A DNA stretch of 64,000 nt from Wenjunlia tyrosinilytica (GCF_014646055.1 NZ_BMMS01000020.1:62294-126293); one strand, 5' to 3'. Positions 1 to 8,801 are shown, counted from the stretch's first letter. Made by a program: numbers and translations. The notes: generated from the sequence alone by a model not told the origin.

Positions 1-167
1 GGTGCCTCGTGGGGCCGGACTGGTCGACTTGATCTACCCGCACAAAAAGCCGGATCGCAAGAATTTACGGCATCGTTCGGGAGCGGGGCCCTGCACCCGG
101 AGGGTTGGCCATCCCGGCGAGGCGATTGAGACCACATCGTCCGCGCGCCCTTGCAGGAGAGGAAATC

Positions 168-2750
168 ATGGACAGAGCCAACCATCTCGCCTACTGCCGA
201 GCGGGCGTGCAGTTCTACGACCACCCCGGCCGTTCCCGGGCCGGCACGCCGTTCCCCGCGACCGGGCGCCCGGCGCCGCCCGGCTGGCGCCGCATCGAGA
301 CCAGCACCTGGGTGTATCTGAGCCCCGAGAACGCCCAACTTCCCGATCAGGGCTGGAAGATTCACGTGTCGGCCAAGGCCGATGACGCGGCCGAGGTCAT
401 CGACACGGTGTGGGAGTACTGTCTGTCCCGTTCGCTGACCTTCAAGTTCCTGCCGGATACGCGGGCTCACCAGTCCACGAACAGCAAGTACGCGCCCCGC
501 GGCAGCAGCGGCAAGCTCATGACGCTCTATCCGGTCGACGACGCCGGTCTCAAGGGCGCCCTCGACGAACTGGGGCCCGTCCTCAGCGGCTACCAGGGGC
601 CGTACATCCTCAGCGATCTGAGGTGGCGGCAAGGGCCCCTCTACCTGCGCTACGGAGGCTTCGCCCGCCGTGAATGCCTGTCCGGGAACGGTGACCGGAC
701 ACCGGCCGTCGCCCGCCCTGACGGGGTTCTCGTCCCCGACGAGCGCACCCCTGTCTTCCGGGTCCCCGACTGGGCGCCGGTACCCGGCTTCGTCGCCGAG
801 CAGATCGCCGCCGGCCGAGTGGCCCAGGACGGCCCGGCCTTTCCGTACACCGTGGAGAAGGCCCTGCACTACTCGAACGGGGGCGGCATCTACCTCGCCA
901 CCGAGAACGGCACCGGGCGGCGGGTGGTACTGCGGGAGGCCCGCCCACTGGCCGGCCTGGACGGCGCGGGCGACGACGCGGTGACCCGGCTGCACCGGGA
1001 AGCCGCGACGCTGCGCCGGCTCGCTCACCTGGACGGTGTTCCCGCGCTGCTGGGCACGTTCACCGCCTGGGAGCACCACTTCCTGGTCCAGGAGTACATC
1101 GAGGGCCAGACGCTCCAGCAGTTCACGGCGACCACCAACCCACTGACCATGCCAGGCCGGGATGCACGGCAGCGCCAGGAGTACGTGGACACGGTCCTGG
1201 ACATCCTCGACCAGCTCGAACGAATCCTGGAGTCCGTCCACGCCACCGGAACCGTCTTCGGCGACCTGAGCCCCAGCAACGTGATGATCCGCCCCGACGG
1301 CCGCATCGCGCTCATCGACTTCGAGATCGCCTTCCGGCCCGGCACCGAGGACCCGGACCCCAGTATCGCCACTCCCGGCTTCGTCGCTGCGCACGCCACC
1401 GGCTTCGACCGCGACCGCTACGCACTGGACTGCCTGCGCCTGGCGCTGTTCTTGCCGCTGACCACGATGCTGGACCTCGATCCCGCCCGGGCCGGCCAAC
1501 TCGTCGACAGGGCAGCCGAACTCTTCCCCCTACCCGCCGGGTTCACCGACCGCGTACGCCGCACACTGACCCCTCCCGGCACCACGCCCCGCACCGACCG
1601 GGCAACAGCGGACCTGTTCGCCGCCACCGCGAACGACTCCCGTTCGCCGTCGGCCCGCAAGCTGGAGCAGGCCCTGGTCACCGCGATCCGGGCCAGCGCC
1701 ACCCCCGAGCGCACCGACCGGCTCTTCCCCGGCGAGCCCACCGCCCTGCACGACGGCGGCTACACCCTCGCCCACGGAGCCGCGGGCGTCCTGTACGCCC
1801 TCACCGCCACCGGACACGAGACCGACCCCGAACACCACGAGTGGTTGTGGCAGGCCACCCTGCGTGCCGAACAACCTCGTCCAGGCCTGTACGACGGCCT
1901 GAACGGAGCCGCCCACACCCTGCGCCTGCTCGGTCGCGCCGATCAGGCTCTCGACGTCCTGAACCGAGCCATCGACCTCACCACCGACGCGACTCCCTCC
2001 GGCATGCACGAGGGTCTGGCCGGCATCGGACTCAACCTGCGGCATCTCGCACAGGCCCTGGACATGCCCGCCTTGCACACGCAGGCCCTGCAGACCGGCG
2101 AACGCCTCGCCGCACGGCTGACCGGCGTCACGCGGGCCCCCGCGGGCCGGGCCGGACTCATGCGCGGTTGGAGCGGACCGGCCCTGTTCTTCCTCGGCCT
2201 GTACGAGGACACCGGCGAGAGCCGCTACCTGGACCTCGCCCGCCGCGCCGTCCACCTCGATCTGGACCACTGCCGCCGCACGGGCACGACGCTCACCCTG
2301 AGTGACGGATCTCGGGCCCTGCCGACCCTCGGAGCCGGCAGCGCGGGCATCGCAGTAGTCCTGGCCACCTACCTGAGGCACCGTCCCGAGGAAGAACTCG
2401 CCGACGCCCTGAACGCTCTGCACACCACCCTCGACCTGGACTTCACCGTCCACAGTGGGCTTCTCGCCGGCCGGGCCGGACTCGCCGCCGCCCTCGCCCA
2501 CAACCACGCCGTCGACCACAACACGAGTCTGTCCGCCGCGCTCACCCGCCACATCAGGGACCTCGCCTGGCACGCGCTGCCCTACGAAGACGGCATCGCC
2601 ACCATCGGCGCCCAGAACATGCGCCTGTCCATGGACCTGGCCACCGGTACGGCGGGCGTCCTGCACGCCCTGCGCACCGTCGCCGGCGACCTGCCCGTCC
2701 TGCCCCTGCTCCCCCGCCCCTTCCGGAACGAACGAGAGGACCGATCGTGA
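168..2750 (+). CDS. Class III lanthipeptide synthetase (LanKC)
   Basis: An 860-aa trifunctional enzyme expected to phosphorylate, dehydrate and cyclise a ribosomal precursor in the cytoplasm. The N-terminal lyase region has the class III hallmark NSKYAPRGSSGKL. A Ser/Thr-kinase-like domain follows, with FGDLSPSNV (about residue 365, catalytic loop) and LIDFE (about 382, metal-binding DFG equivalent). The last about 350 residues form a LanC-like barrel with repeated G-containing helices (HGAAGVLYAL, LMRGWSGPALF, LATGTAGVLHAL). I see no Cys/Cys-His zinc ligands, which argues for class III over class IV. The ATG at 168 is chosen because GGAGAGGAAATC lies just before it; an upstream in-frame start at 105 lacks a ribosome site. 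A precursor gene follows. The substrate is inferred from proximity. Confidence 0.93.
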   Translation: MDRANHLAYCRAGVQFYDHPGRSRAGTPFPATGRPAPPGWRRIETSTWVYLSPENAQLPDQGWKIHVSAKADDAAEVIDTVWEYCLSRSLTFKFLPDTRAHQSTNSKYAPRGSSGKLMTLYPVDDAGLKGALDELGPVLSGYQGPYILSDLRWRQGPLYLRYGGFARRECLSGNGDRTPAVARPDGVLVPDERTPVFRVPDWAPVPGFVAEQIAAGRVAQDGPAFPYTVEKALHYSNGGGIYLATENGTGRRVVLREARPLAGLDGAGDDAVTRLHREAATLRRLAHLDGVPALLGTFTAWEHHFLVQEYIEGQTLQQFTATTNPLTMPGRDARQRQEYVDTVLDILDQLERILESVHATGTVFGDLSPSNVMIRPDGRIALIDFEIAFRPGTEDPDPSIATPGFVAAHATGFDRDRYALDCLRLALFLPLTTMLDLDPARAGQLVDRAAELFPLPAGFTDRVRRTLTPPGTTPRTDRATADLFAATANDSRSPSARKLEQALVTAIRASATPERTDRLFPGEPTALHDGGYTLAHGAAGVLYALTATGHETDPEHHEWLWQATLRAEQPRPGLYDGLNGAAHTLRLLGRADQALDVLNRAIDLTTDATPSGMHEGLAGIGLNLRHLAQALDMPALHTQALQTGERLAARLTGVTRAPAGRAGLMRGWSGPALFFLGLYEDTGESRYLDLARRAVHLDLDHCRRTGTTLTLSDGSRALPTLGAGSAGIAVVLATYLRHRPEEELADALNALHTTLDLDFTVHSGLLAGRAGLAAALAHNHAVDHNTSLSAALTRHIRDLAWHALPYEDGIATIGAQNMRLSMDLATGTAGVLHALRTVAGDLPVLPLLPRPFRNEREDRS

Positions 2751-2830
2751 ACCCGACTCCGGCACCGCGGACCGTCGACGAGGCGAACCGGCGAAAACCA
2801 TCCACACCGGCCCGGGGCAAGTGGCCTTGA
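2747..2830 (+). CDS. Possible 27-aa small ORF overlapping the LanKC stop
   Basis: A GTG overlaps the synthetase stop (GTGA) and is preceded by a GAGAGGA-type ribosome site. It opens a 27-codon frame rich in Pro, Arg and Lys that ends at 2830. It has no leader-like ILDLQ motif and no Cys, so it is not an obvious lanthipeptide precursor. It may only serve translational coupling or be chance. Low confidence. Confidence 0.2.
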   Translation: MNPTPAPRTVDEANRRKPSTPARGKWP

Positions 2831-2904
2831 GCCCTCCGGCGCCGAGCCGTCCCAGACGGCTGCAGATCCCTGTTGGTACAGCAAGCAAAAAGGAGAACCG
2901 ACCA

Positions 2905-3018
2905 ATGAACGCGATCCTCGACCTCCAGATTCTGACCCCCCAGCCCGACTCGGAGGAGCTCGACGGCGCCATCGGTCAGAGCAGCACCATCTGGTACTGC
3001 CACACTGGCGTCAAGTAA
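2905..3018 (+). CDS. Putative class III lanthipeptide precursor, 37 aa
   Basis: This 37-aa peptide begins [10 protein letters not shown], which matches the (I/L)LDLQ leader motif recognised by class III synthetases. It has an acidic leader (PDSEELDG) and ends [12 protein letters not shown]. The start has a good ribosome site (AAGGAGAACCGACC). The only Cys is C32; S26, S27 and T28 lie upstream and T34 downstream. The labionin signature Ser-x2-Ser-x(2-5)-Cys is absent, so at most one lanthionine or methyllanthionine ring is expected. It lies 154 bp after the LanKC gene and before a strong hairpin, so both genes probably share a transcript. The leader cleavage site is unknown; just after Gly24 is a guess. 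No protease or exporter is adjacent in the window. Confidence 0.82.
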   Translation: MNAILDLQILTPQPDSEELDGAIGQSSTIWYCHTGVK

Positions 3019-3073
3019 GCGCAAGTTCCGGTAACCCGGGAAACGACCTGACCGGCTGACATGCCGCAGGACA

Positions 3074-3103
3074 GGTGGGGGCGGGCGTTTGCCCGCCCCC
3101 ACC
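3074..3103 (+). terminator. Hairpin terminator after the lanthipeptide genes
   Basis: A perfect 13-bp G/C stem (GGTGGGGGCGGGC and its complement) with a 4-nt GTTT loop lies 55 bp after the precursor stop. There is no U-tract, as is common in streptomycetes. Confidence 0.75.
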
Positions 3104-3223
3104 CGCGTGTGTCGTCCACTTGACCACCGCCGAAGGGTTGACCGCCGCCGAAGGTGAAAGGCAGTCAGCACGTGTCGGGGTCGGTTGGGCGGTGAGCCGC
3201 GACGCGGCAATGCCTCCTCCAGC

Positions 3224-3669
3224 ACCCCTGAGGGCTCCGGCAGGCTGGAAGCAGGTGATCTCGTTGGTCTTCTCGCCCACGTCGAGTTGGGCCAGGACCG
3301 GGCCGCAGAGGTGGCCGCCGGCGGCGAGCAGATGAATCTTGCGGTCCGTGGCGGGCACCGCTTCGGGGACAGCGGATCGGGCCGTACGCCGAGGTGCTCC
3401 AGGACGGACGGCCGGGCGTCGGTGATCCACTCGCCCACCGCCGGCAGGCAGGGCGCTCCGGCCGGAACCGCGTACGCACGGGGGTTTGCGGTGGGGAGGT
3501 CACGTTCGCAGGTCGCGATCGTCGACCAGGGCGGTGGGGTGCAGGTCAACCGGAATCCACCAACGGGGTCGGGGCGGCGCTGCGGGTGATCGGCGGTCAC
3601 GTCCATGCGGTCCACGTGCCGCGTCACGGGCCGGTGGTGCCAGGCGTTTTCGTGCCCGCCCCGTGGCAC
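3224..3669 (-). mobile_element. Relic of an ISAs1-type transposase (frameshifted)
   Basis: Two minus-strand frames read as pieces of one transposase. Upstream (about 3669-3415) the translation contains [20 protein letters not shown], resembling the N-terminal region of ISAs1-family transposases. After a frameshift/deletion, about 3373-3224 reads [20 protein letters not shown] then [13 protein letters not shown], which matches the family core pattern HLLAA-DH-G-VLAQ--V--KTNEIT-F-PL. The remaining DDE part is missing and no flanking inverted repeats were found, so the element is dead. Family assignment is from memory of conserved motifs. Nothing else in 3104-3670 looks coding. Confidence 0.6.
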
Positions 3670-3670
3670 G

Positions 3671-3892
3671 TCATCCGCCCGCGGCGTCCTCGGCCTCCCA
3701 GCGCAGCAGGTCGCCCGGCTGGCACTTGAGCACCTCGCAGAGCGCGGCGAGCGTCGCGAAGCGCACCGCCTTGGCGCGGCCGTTCTTGAGTACCGCCAGG
3801 TTGGCGGGCGTGATCCCTACGCGGTCCGCGAGCTCGCCCACGGACATCTTCCGCCGGGCCAGCATCACGTCGATGTCGACGGCGATCGGCAT
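3671..3892 (-). CDS. Small Cro/CI-type (XRE) HTH regulator
   Basis: A 73-aa protein that is essentially one helix-turn-helix domain (MSVGELADRVGITPANLAVL, then LCEVLKCQPGDLLRW). It belongs to the compact XRE regulators that pair with DUF2975 membrane proteins. Its ATG overlaps the stop of the upstream membrane gene by one base (TGATG), so the two are translationally coupled. The inverted repeats upstream of the operon at 4391-4426 are plausible autoregulatory operators. The family is clear; its target genes are not. Confidence 0.85.
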   Translation of the reverse strand: MPIAVDIDVMLARRKMSVGELADRVGITPANLAVLKNGRAKAVRFATLAALCEVLKCQPGDLLRWEAEDAAGG

Positions 3893-4377
3893 CAGATCAC
3901 CTCGTCCAACTCGGCCTGCATCTGCGCCGCTTCGACGTCGCGCGCGACGGCCTGGGCGAGCAGCATCCGCAGCACGAGCACGATGAGCGCGACCCCCAGG
4001 ATGGCCACGCCGACCCCGCCCATGATGAGGGTGACGCCCGGGTCGGCCCGCTGGCCCGGCGCATTGAGGGCCGTGACCGCGAACCACATGAGGGCAGCCG
4101 CCACGATCGCGCCGATCACGACGTCCACGTACCGGAAGGCGGCGTGGGAGAACACGGTTCCGCGTCGCACCATCGTCACCAGCCGCCATACGCAGACCAG
4201 GGCGGCCTGGACCGACACCATGCCCAGGATCGTGATCACGCGCAGCGGGGTCAGTGGGAGCGACCCGTCCTCCGGGTCGGTGGCCAACGCCCACACCATC
4301 AATGCCTGTACGAACACGGTGCCGGCGAGCACCACCACGAGCACGGCGCGCAGCGCACGCACTGTCAGCTTTCCCAT
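3892..4377 (-). CDS. DUF2975-type four-helix membrane protein
   Basis: A 161-aa integral membrane protein with about four hydrophobic helices (for example VLVVVLAGTVFVQALMVWAL near the N-terminus, and GVGVAILGVALIVLVL later) ending in an acidic cytoplasmic tail. Size, topology and the coupled downstream XRE regulator match the DUF2975/HTH pairs common in Gram-positives. Their usual role is poorly defined and may be membrane-linked control of the regulator. An AAGGACGG ribosome site precedes the ATG at 4377. Confidence 0.75.
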   Translation of the reverse strand: MGKLTVRALRAVLVVVLAGTVFVQALMVWALATDPEDGSLPLTPLRVITILGMVSVQAALVCVWRLVTMVRRGTVFSHAAFRYVDVVIGAIVAAALMWFAVTALNAPGQRADPGVTLIMGGVGVAILGVALIVLVLRMLLAQAVARDVEAAQMQAELDEVI

Positions 4378-4390
4378 GACCCGTCCTTAC

Positions 4391-4426
4391 ATCGAGTTGC
4401 GATGGGAATCTATCGACTTTCGATAG
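4391..4426 (-). promoter_or_regulatory. Two inverted-repeat operators upstream of the DUF2975/HTH operon
   Basis: CTATCGA-CTT-TCGATAG (4410-4426) is a perfect 7-bp inverted repeat. ATCG-AGTTG-CGAT (4391-4403) is a second, shorter one built on the same ATCGA half-site. Both lie directly before the membrane-protein start on the minus strand, where an autorepressor would bind. Inferred from position. Confidence 0.6.
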
Positions 4427-4590
4427 AATGAGCAAGAGTTGAGGCGGAGGGTGGGCGGCGGTTATCGCACCGTGGCGGGACGCCGCCGCCTCTCATGGCA
4501 TGGCGGTTGCACGAACCGTCTTGATCTTGTCGAAGTCGGCCTCGCTTGAGCACAAATCGGACACCACCCGAGTACGCCGAAGCCCTGCAC

Positions 4591-4749
4591 GGCCAGCCGA
4601 TCGGTCACGGTCTCGCCGGACGCCGACCCGAGCGCGGCCGGGCCCCGGCCCAGCCAGCGCCCGGGCGGCACACCCGCCTCCTCCTGCGCGCCGCGCAGCG
4701 GCTTGTCCGCCGGACGGTGACCGTCGCCGCGCGGAAGCAGTAGCGCCAC
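4591..4749 (-). pseudogene. Fragment of a MobF/TrwC-type relaxase
   Basis: One minus-strand frame reads HRPADKPLRGAQEEAGVPPG then RWLGRGPAALGSASGETVT. This resembles the N-terminal region of actinobacterial MobF conjugative relaxases (pattern: EAGVPPG-WLGRG---LGL--GE-VT). No relaxase catalytic tyrosines or histidine triad and no intact flanks remain. It is a short remnant suggesting a past integrative or conjugative element. The rest of 4435-4965 shows nothing supportable. Confidence 0.4.
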
Positions 4750-4965
4750 CCCGCACCCGCAGCCACCTTCGCAATAGACGCCTCGCCCCTGCCTCACCGC
4801 GGAGGGCCCACGTGCCGGATCCGAGCCAGATCGAGCGGACAACCACGGACAGCCGGAACGGAGCGGTTCCTCGCAGGCCGTCCCACCGGGGCCACTGGCA
4901 CGCCGAGCACGCACCGCTTCCTGGCACTCCCGTCACGGGCCGTTCGGTGCTCCATCGGTCGGTCT

Positions 4966-5850
4966 TCACATCACCCCGAGTCCTTCGACCAGCCAGCAGT
5001 GGGTGGCCCCCAGGTTGGGTCTGCGGTCAGCAGTGACGGTGGCGACGTGCTGCCAGTAGCGGCGGAAGAGGGGGACTGTGCCGCGGAACTCCGCGCCCAT
5101 GAAGGCGCGGAAGGTCGGGCTGTCCTGCTCTTCGCGGGCGCGTGCGCAGGCCTGGGCGAAGTGGTCCAGCGCGTTGCCCTGCCGGGGCGGCAGGCCGTCG
5201 GCGACAGCGTCGGCGGCGAGTTCTGAGGCATCGAGCAGTTCGGAGTACAGCGAAGCCTTGTCGCGTACGTGCGGAGCAACCCAGTAAGCGAGGAAGTCCG
5301 GGTGCGCGGTGAGGGAGTGGAGTTCGGCATAGGCCAGAACCTCCTGTGGCGACGGATCCCGTGGTGGTTCCGGAACAGCCTGCGCGGCGATGGCATCGGT
5401 CAGGCGCGCCGGTACCGACGCCGGGATTATCCGCTCCCAGGCCCGGGAGAGGTCCTTATGGGCTTCGGGCAGCCGCTGCACCCGGGACAGCACCTCCAGA
5501 CGGCGCAGCTGCTCCGGCCGTGAGCAGTTGTCCAGGGCCTGCAAGGTGGCCTGGCGCCAGCGCAGTTCGGCCAACCGGCTCTGCACCAGGTCGAGCTCGC
5601 CGACCAGGAGGTCACTGAGCGTGCGCTCGCCGGTGGCCAGTTGGGTGATGGTGGCGATCGGGGTGTCCAGCGCGCGCAGCCGCTGCACCAGGCGGAGCCG
5701 TTCCAGGGCCTGCGGCGCGTACCGACGGTGGCCGCCGACGCTGCGCTCGGCCATGGGCAGCAGTCCGATGTCGGAGTAGTACCGGATCGTCTTCACCGGC
5801 AGTCCGGTGCGAGCCGCCAAGTCCCCAATGGTCCACGTGATCTGACTCAC
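4966..5850 (-). CDS. MerR-family transcriptional regulator
   Basis: A 294-aa regulator. The N-terminal winged HTH is typical MerR: WTIGDLAARTGLPVKTIRYY, then GLLP and GGHRRYAPQALERL. A coiled-coil dimerisation helix follows, then a roughly 170-residue C-terminal region with no Cys metal-binding pattern, so a small organic ligand is more likely than a metal. The longer frame reaches 6084, but the HTH begins immediately after a GTG at 5850 that follows a GGAGG. The divergent neighbour is the exported protein at 6122. Targets are unknown. Confidence 0.88.
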   Translation of the reverse strand: MSQITWTIGDLAARTGLPVKTIRYYSDIGLLPMAERSVGGHRRYAPQALERLRLVQRLRALDTPIATITQLATGERTLSDLLVGELDLVQSRLAELRWRQATLQALDNCSRPEQLRRLEVLSRVQRLPEAHKDLSRAWERIIPASVPARLTDAIAAQAVPEPPRDPSPQEVLAYAELHSLTAHPDFLAYWVAPHVRDKASLYSELLDASELAADAVADGLPPRQGNALDHFAQACARAREEQDSPTFRAFMGAEFRGTVPLFRRYWQHVATVTADRRPNLGATHCWLVEGLGVM

Positions 5851-6121
5851 AACCGCTTGAACCTCCAGCGCGCGGGAGCTCTTAGCGTACGAAGCACCGG
5901 CCGAACAGGCCAGGCGGGGACCGGATACCTCGTGCTCCGGCAGCCCGCAGCGCCAGGGGTCTGTCCAGCCACGTAACCGATGGAAGGGCGCCGACGGCGC
6001 CCCTGACCTCACTCCTGGAGTCTTCCTGATCAAGATGGCAGACATCTCGAACGCCGGGAACCCACTCAAACTGATGTTCCTCACCTATCCGTTCGCATCC
6101 CCTGCGACAAGGAGAACCAGC

Positions 6122-6592
6122 ATGCAGACCGTGCTCCGCAGCGCCACCCTGGCCACCGCAATGGCCGCCCTCGCTCTCACCGGCATTGCCATGGCCCCCT
6201 CAGCGAACGCAACAACCGTGCCCTGCTCCGCCGACCCGACGGGCAACTACTGGGGCCTGTGCGACCGCTACACCGACGACGGTGACTCCGGCGGCGTCAG
6301 CGGCAGCGTGGAATTGGGCGAGAGCGGGGACTACGACACCAACATCAGCAACTACTTCGATGCCAAGGGCGAACACGTCTACCTCTTCAACGAGGGCATG
6401 AATCGCACCCTGCACTTCCGCGTGTACTGGAAGGACTCCGCCGGCAGGATCCATACCGCGGTCGACACGTCCATTGCCCCCAACGGTCCCTCCAAGGACT
6501 ACGACCTGTCGCTCGCCGAAGGCGTCCAGGTCGGCATCGACATACGCAGCAACGCCACTGGCCGCGTCGCCCTCAACAGCCTGCGCGCGTAA
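6122..6592 (+). CDS. Secreted protein of unknown function, 156 aa
   Basis: The protein starts with a Sec signal peptide (hydrophobic stretch about residues 7-27, likely cleavage after PSANA). The mature part is about 125 residues, acidic, Asp/Asn/Ser-rich and probably beta-rich (for example HFRVYWKDSAGRIHTAVDTS), with two cysteines near its start. An AAGGAGAACCAGC ribosome site fixes the ATG at 6122; the frame stays open upstream to 6035 without such a site. A strong terminator follows, so it is monocistronic. I do not recognise a family. Confidence 0.8.
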   Translation: MQTVLRSATLATAMAALALTGIAMAPSANATTVPCSADPTGNYWGLCDRYTDDGDSGGVSGSVELGESGDYDTNISNYFDAKGEHVYLFNEGMNRTLHFRVYWKDSAGRIHTAVDTSIAPNGPSKDYDLSLAEGVQVGIDIRSNATGRVALNSLRA

Positions 6593-6605
6593 AGCCTCCC
6601 AGCCG

Positions 6606-6650
6606 CACGAAGGCGCCCGCACCCAGCCAAAGGATGCGGCCGCCTTCGTG
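6606..6650 (+). terminator. Hairpin terminator
   Basis: CACGAAGGCG pairs with CGCCTTCGTG, with an inner CCGCA/TGCGG stem. It lies 14 bp after the stop of the secreted protein gene. Confidence 0.7.
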
Positions 6651-6902
6651 TTGCCCGGAAGGCAGTGCCGCTCTCCGCTTCCGTCGCCTCTCCCGCTGGT
6701 CGATGTCACTTGCGGCACTGCCCGACCGCACCCGCGGCCTGGTCCGCATCGCCACCGCGGAGCACGCACTGATCACCTTGCGGTGCTCTGCCCTGTCGGA
6801 TGGGCCCTGAACCTCTCTCAGGGTCGACTACAGGGATAGCTGGGCTGTGCGTGCGTCAGCCGGTTTGATGCCGACTCACCCTCGGCTGCCTGCCGCTCCG
6901 AA

Positions 6903-6941
6903 TGAGCAATGGCGAACAGTATATGGCCTGGTGTGTGAGCA
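6903..6941 (+). promoter_or_regulatory. Variant of the triple YGAGCA promoter element
   Basis: TGAGCA (6903), CGAACA (6913) and TGAGCA (6936) lie at offsets 0, 10 and 33; all other copies in the window have 0, 10 and 34. No clear -10 is visible. It lies 145 bp upstream of the exported protein that starts near 7086. Confidence 0.5.
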
Positions 6942-7085
6942 CTTGCCTGCCTCAGTGTGACCACATCGCCGACCGTGAGCGTGACCAGCAAGGAGCCGGG
7001 GCGCAGTGGTCGGCTTCATTCATCCCCCATAGTCGGGCGAGTCAAATATTTCACGCTCCGCCCAGCACACACCAGTGAGGTCGAC

Positions 7086-7547
7086 TTGTTCGATTCGAGG
7101 ATTCGAGGCGGTAAAGCTCGCGGCAACCGGAAGTCGTTCCGGATTGCAATGGCGGCGCTGGCCGTGGTTGTTTCCGGGGTGCTTGCCGCTCCGGCGCATG
7201 CCACGGAATCGGGGGGCTCGGTGGCCTCCTCGACCAGAAGCTTCAACTTCAACACCTGCGATCTGCGCACTCTGGCGGTAGAGGTTCAGAAGACCTATGG
7301 ACATCGGGGCAACATCATGGTGTGGAAGGGAGGTTCCCGGTCCGGTTCCCAGTTCAACGGGGTCGTGGACAGTGGTAAGGAAATTTCGCCGTCGCAGTGT
7401 GGTACGGATCCACACAGCGACTACTATTGGGCGGTATTCAAGGACGGCTGGTTCGAACGGCAGGGTGACGGCGGCTACAACAAGTGGGCATGGATCGCCA
7501 ATGTCACTCGTTCGCATGACTGGCGCCTCGACTTCCACGGATGGTGA
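7086..7547 (+). CDS. Secreted protein of unknown function, about 153 aa
   Basis: The protein has a basic n-region (RGNRK), a hydrophobic core (MAALAVVVSGVLAAP) and likely cleavage after AHA. The mature part is about 110 residues with two cysteines and many aromatics (DYYWAVFKDGWF, NKWAWIAN). The start is uncertain. I prefer the TTG at 7086 because GAGG precedes it; a GTG at 6957 has no ribosome site and an ATG at 7150 would lose the basic n-region. A variant of the shared promoter lies upstream. Family not recognised. Confidence 0.7.
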   Translation: MFDSRIRGGKARGNRKSFRIAMAALAVVVSGVLAAPAHATESGGSVASSTRSFNFNTCDLRTLAVEVQKTYGHRGNIMVWKGGSRSGSQFNGVVDSGKEISPSQCGTDPHSDYYWAVFKDGWFERQGDGGYNKWAWIANVTRSHDWRLDFHGW

Positions 7548-7647
7548 GTCCCACAGGCAGTGAAGGTCGGCGTCGGCGGTCTGCTTCTCGGCCAACGTGG
7601 CGGGTATGAGGACCCGGCGCCAGAGCAAAGGGACTGTCAGGGTACGA

Positions 7648-7688
7648 AGCGCCCGCTTCCAGCAGTGTGGCTGCCGGAAGCGGGCGCT
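7648..7688 (+). terminator. Strong hairpin terminator
   Basis: AGCGCCCGCTTCC pairs perfectly with GGAAGCGGGCGCT across a 15-nt loop, 100 bp after the stop at 7547. The remainder of 7548-7863 has no supportable gene; a short GCGGCT-GTTG-AGCCGC hairpin at 7780-7795 precedes the chitosanase. Confidence 0.75.
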
Positions 7689-7863
7689 GTCCGTATCGGG
7701 GCGGACAGGGCCGGGCAAGGCCACCCCTCACTACTTCCTCAGCCCGGTCACCGCGATCCTCGTGCGGTACGGGTCCCACGCGGCTGTTGAGCCGCTTGCC
7801 TGACAGGAAAACTTACTGATCAATCCTGTCCCCGATGGAAAAGCGCTCTCCCCCGGAGGTCCC

Positions 7864-8694
7864 ATGGAACCCCTGCGCCATCAGACATCGCGTCGCACCC
7901 TGCTCACCCTGATCGGAGCCACCGTCGTGGCCGGTCCGCTCCTCGCGACGCAATCCGCCACCGCGGCCACCACCCGGGCGAGTGGGATCGGGCTCGACGA
8001 CCCGGTCAAGAAGGAGATCGCCATGCAGCTCGTCTCCAGCGCGGAGAACGCCTCGCTGGACTGGCGGGCCCAGTACCGCTACATCGAGGACATCGGCGAC
8101 GGCCGCGGCTACACGGCCGGGATCATCGGCTTCTGCTCGGGCACCGGCGACATGCTCGACCTCGTCGAGCTCTACACCCGACGCGAGCCCGGCAACGTAC
8201 TCGCCCCGTACCTGGACGCCCTGCGCGCGGTCGACAACACCGACTCGCACGAGGGCCTGGACCCGGGCTTCCCCGAGGACTGGCAGACGGCGGCCGACGA
8301 TTCCGGGTTCGAGCGGGCCCAGGACGACGAGCGCGACCGCGTATATTTCGATCCGGCGGTCGCACAGGGCAAGGCGGACGGCATCGGAGTGCTGGGCCAG
8401 TTCTGCTACTACGACGCCCTCGTGATGCACGGCAACGGCAGCGACCCAATAAGCTTCGGCGGCATCCGCAGGCGCGCCCTCTCCGTTGCCGCGCCTCCGG
8501 CCCAGGGCGGCGACGAAGTGACGTACCTCAACGCCTTCCTCGACGCGCGGGTCTGGGCGATGAAACAGGAGGAGGAACACTGGGACACCAGCCGCGTCGA
8601 CACCGCCCAACGGGTGTTCCTGCAGAACGGCAACCTCGATCTGGACACGCCGCTGGACTGGCATGTGTACGGGGACCCCTACCACATCGGCTGA
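7864..8694 (+). CDS. csnA: GH46 chitosanase, Tat-exported
   Basis: A 276-aa secreted endo-chitosanase that hydrolyses beta-1,4 links in chitosan. The Tat-type signal (SRRTLLTL, hydrophobic core to about residue 35) is followed by the GH46 catalytic region SSAENASLDWRAQYRYIEDI, then GDGRGYT. By alignment with the Streptomyces N174 enzyme, E61 is the general acid and D79 the nucleophile-activating residue. Length matches the family. A ribosome site (GGAGGTCCC) precedes the ATG. It is flanked by terminators, so it is monocistronic; chitosanase genes are usually repressed by a dedicated regulator, but I do not see that regulator here. Confidence 0.95.
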   Translation: MEPLRHQTSRRTLLTLIGATVVAGPLLATQSATAATTRASGIGLDDPVKKEIAMQLVSSAENASLDWRAQYRYIEDIGDGRGYTAGIIGFCSGTGDMLDLVELYTRREPGNVLAPYLDALRAVDNTDSHEGLDPGFPEDWQTAADDSGFERAQDDERDRVYFDPAVAQGKADGIGVLGQFCYYDALVMHGNGSDPISFGGIRRRALSVAAPPAQGGDEVTYLNAFLDARVWAMKQEEEHWDTSRVDTAQRVFLQNGNLDLDTPLDWHVYGDPYHIG

Positions 8695-8722
8695 CAGCGC
8701 CGAGCAGCGACCAAGCAGCAGT

Positions 8723-8750
8723 CTCGGCCGGGAGGACGAAACCGGCCGAG
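8723..8750 (+). terminator. Hairpin terminator after chitosanase
   Basis: CTCGGCCGG pairs with CCGGCCGAG, 28 bp after the stop. Confidence 0.6.
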
Positions 8751-8801
8751 GCCTGATCGACCTGGCCCCTGTAGCGATGGGAAGCCACTGATCGCAGCAG
8801 T

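Noticed and set aside
1530-2972. A 480-codon antisense frame under the LanKC gene
   Set aside because: Same GC shadow effect; no motif and no ribosome site.
2905-3018. A labionin-forming lanthipeptide core
   Set aside because: The Ser-x2-Ser-x(2-5)-Cys pattern is absent; only Ser-Ser-Thr followed by one Cys is present.
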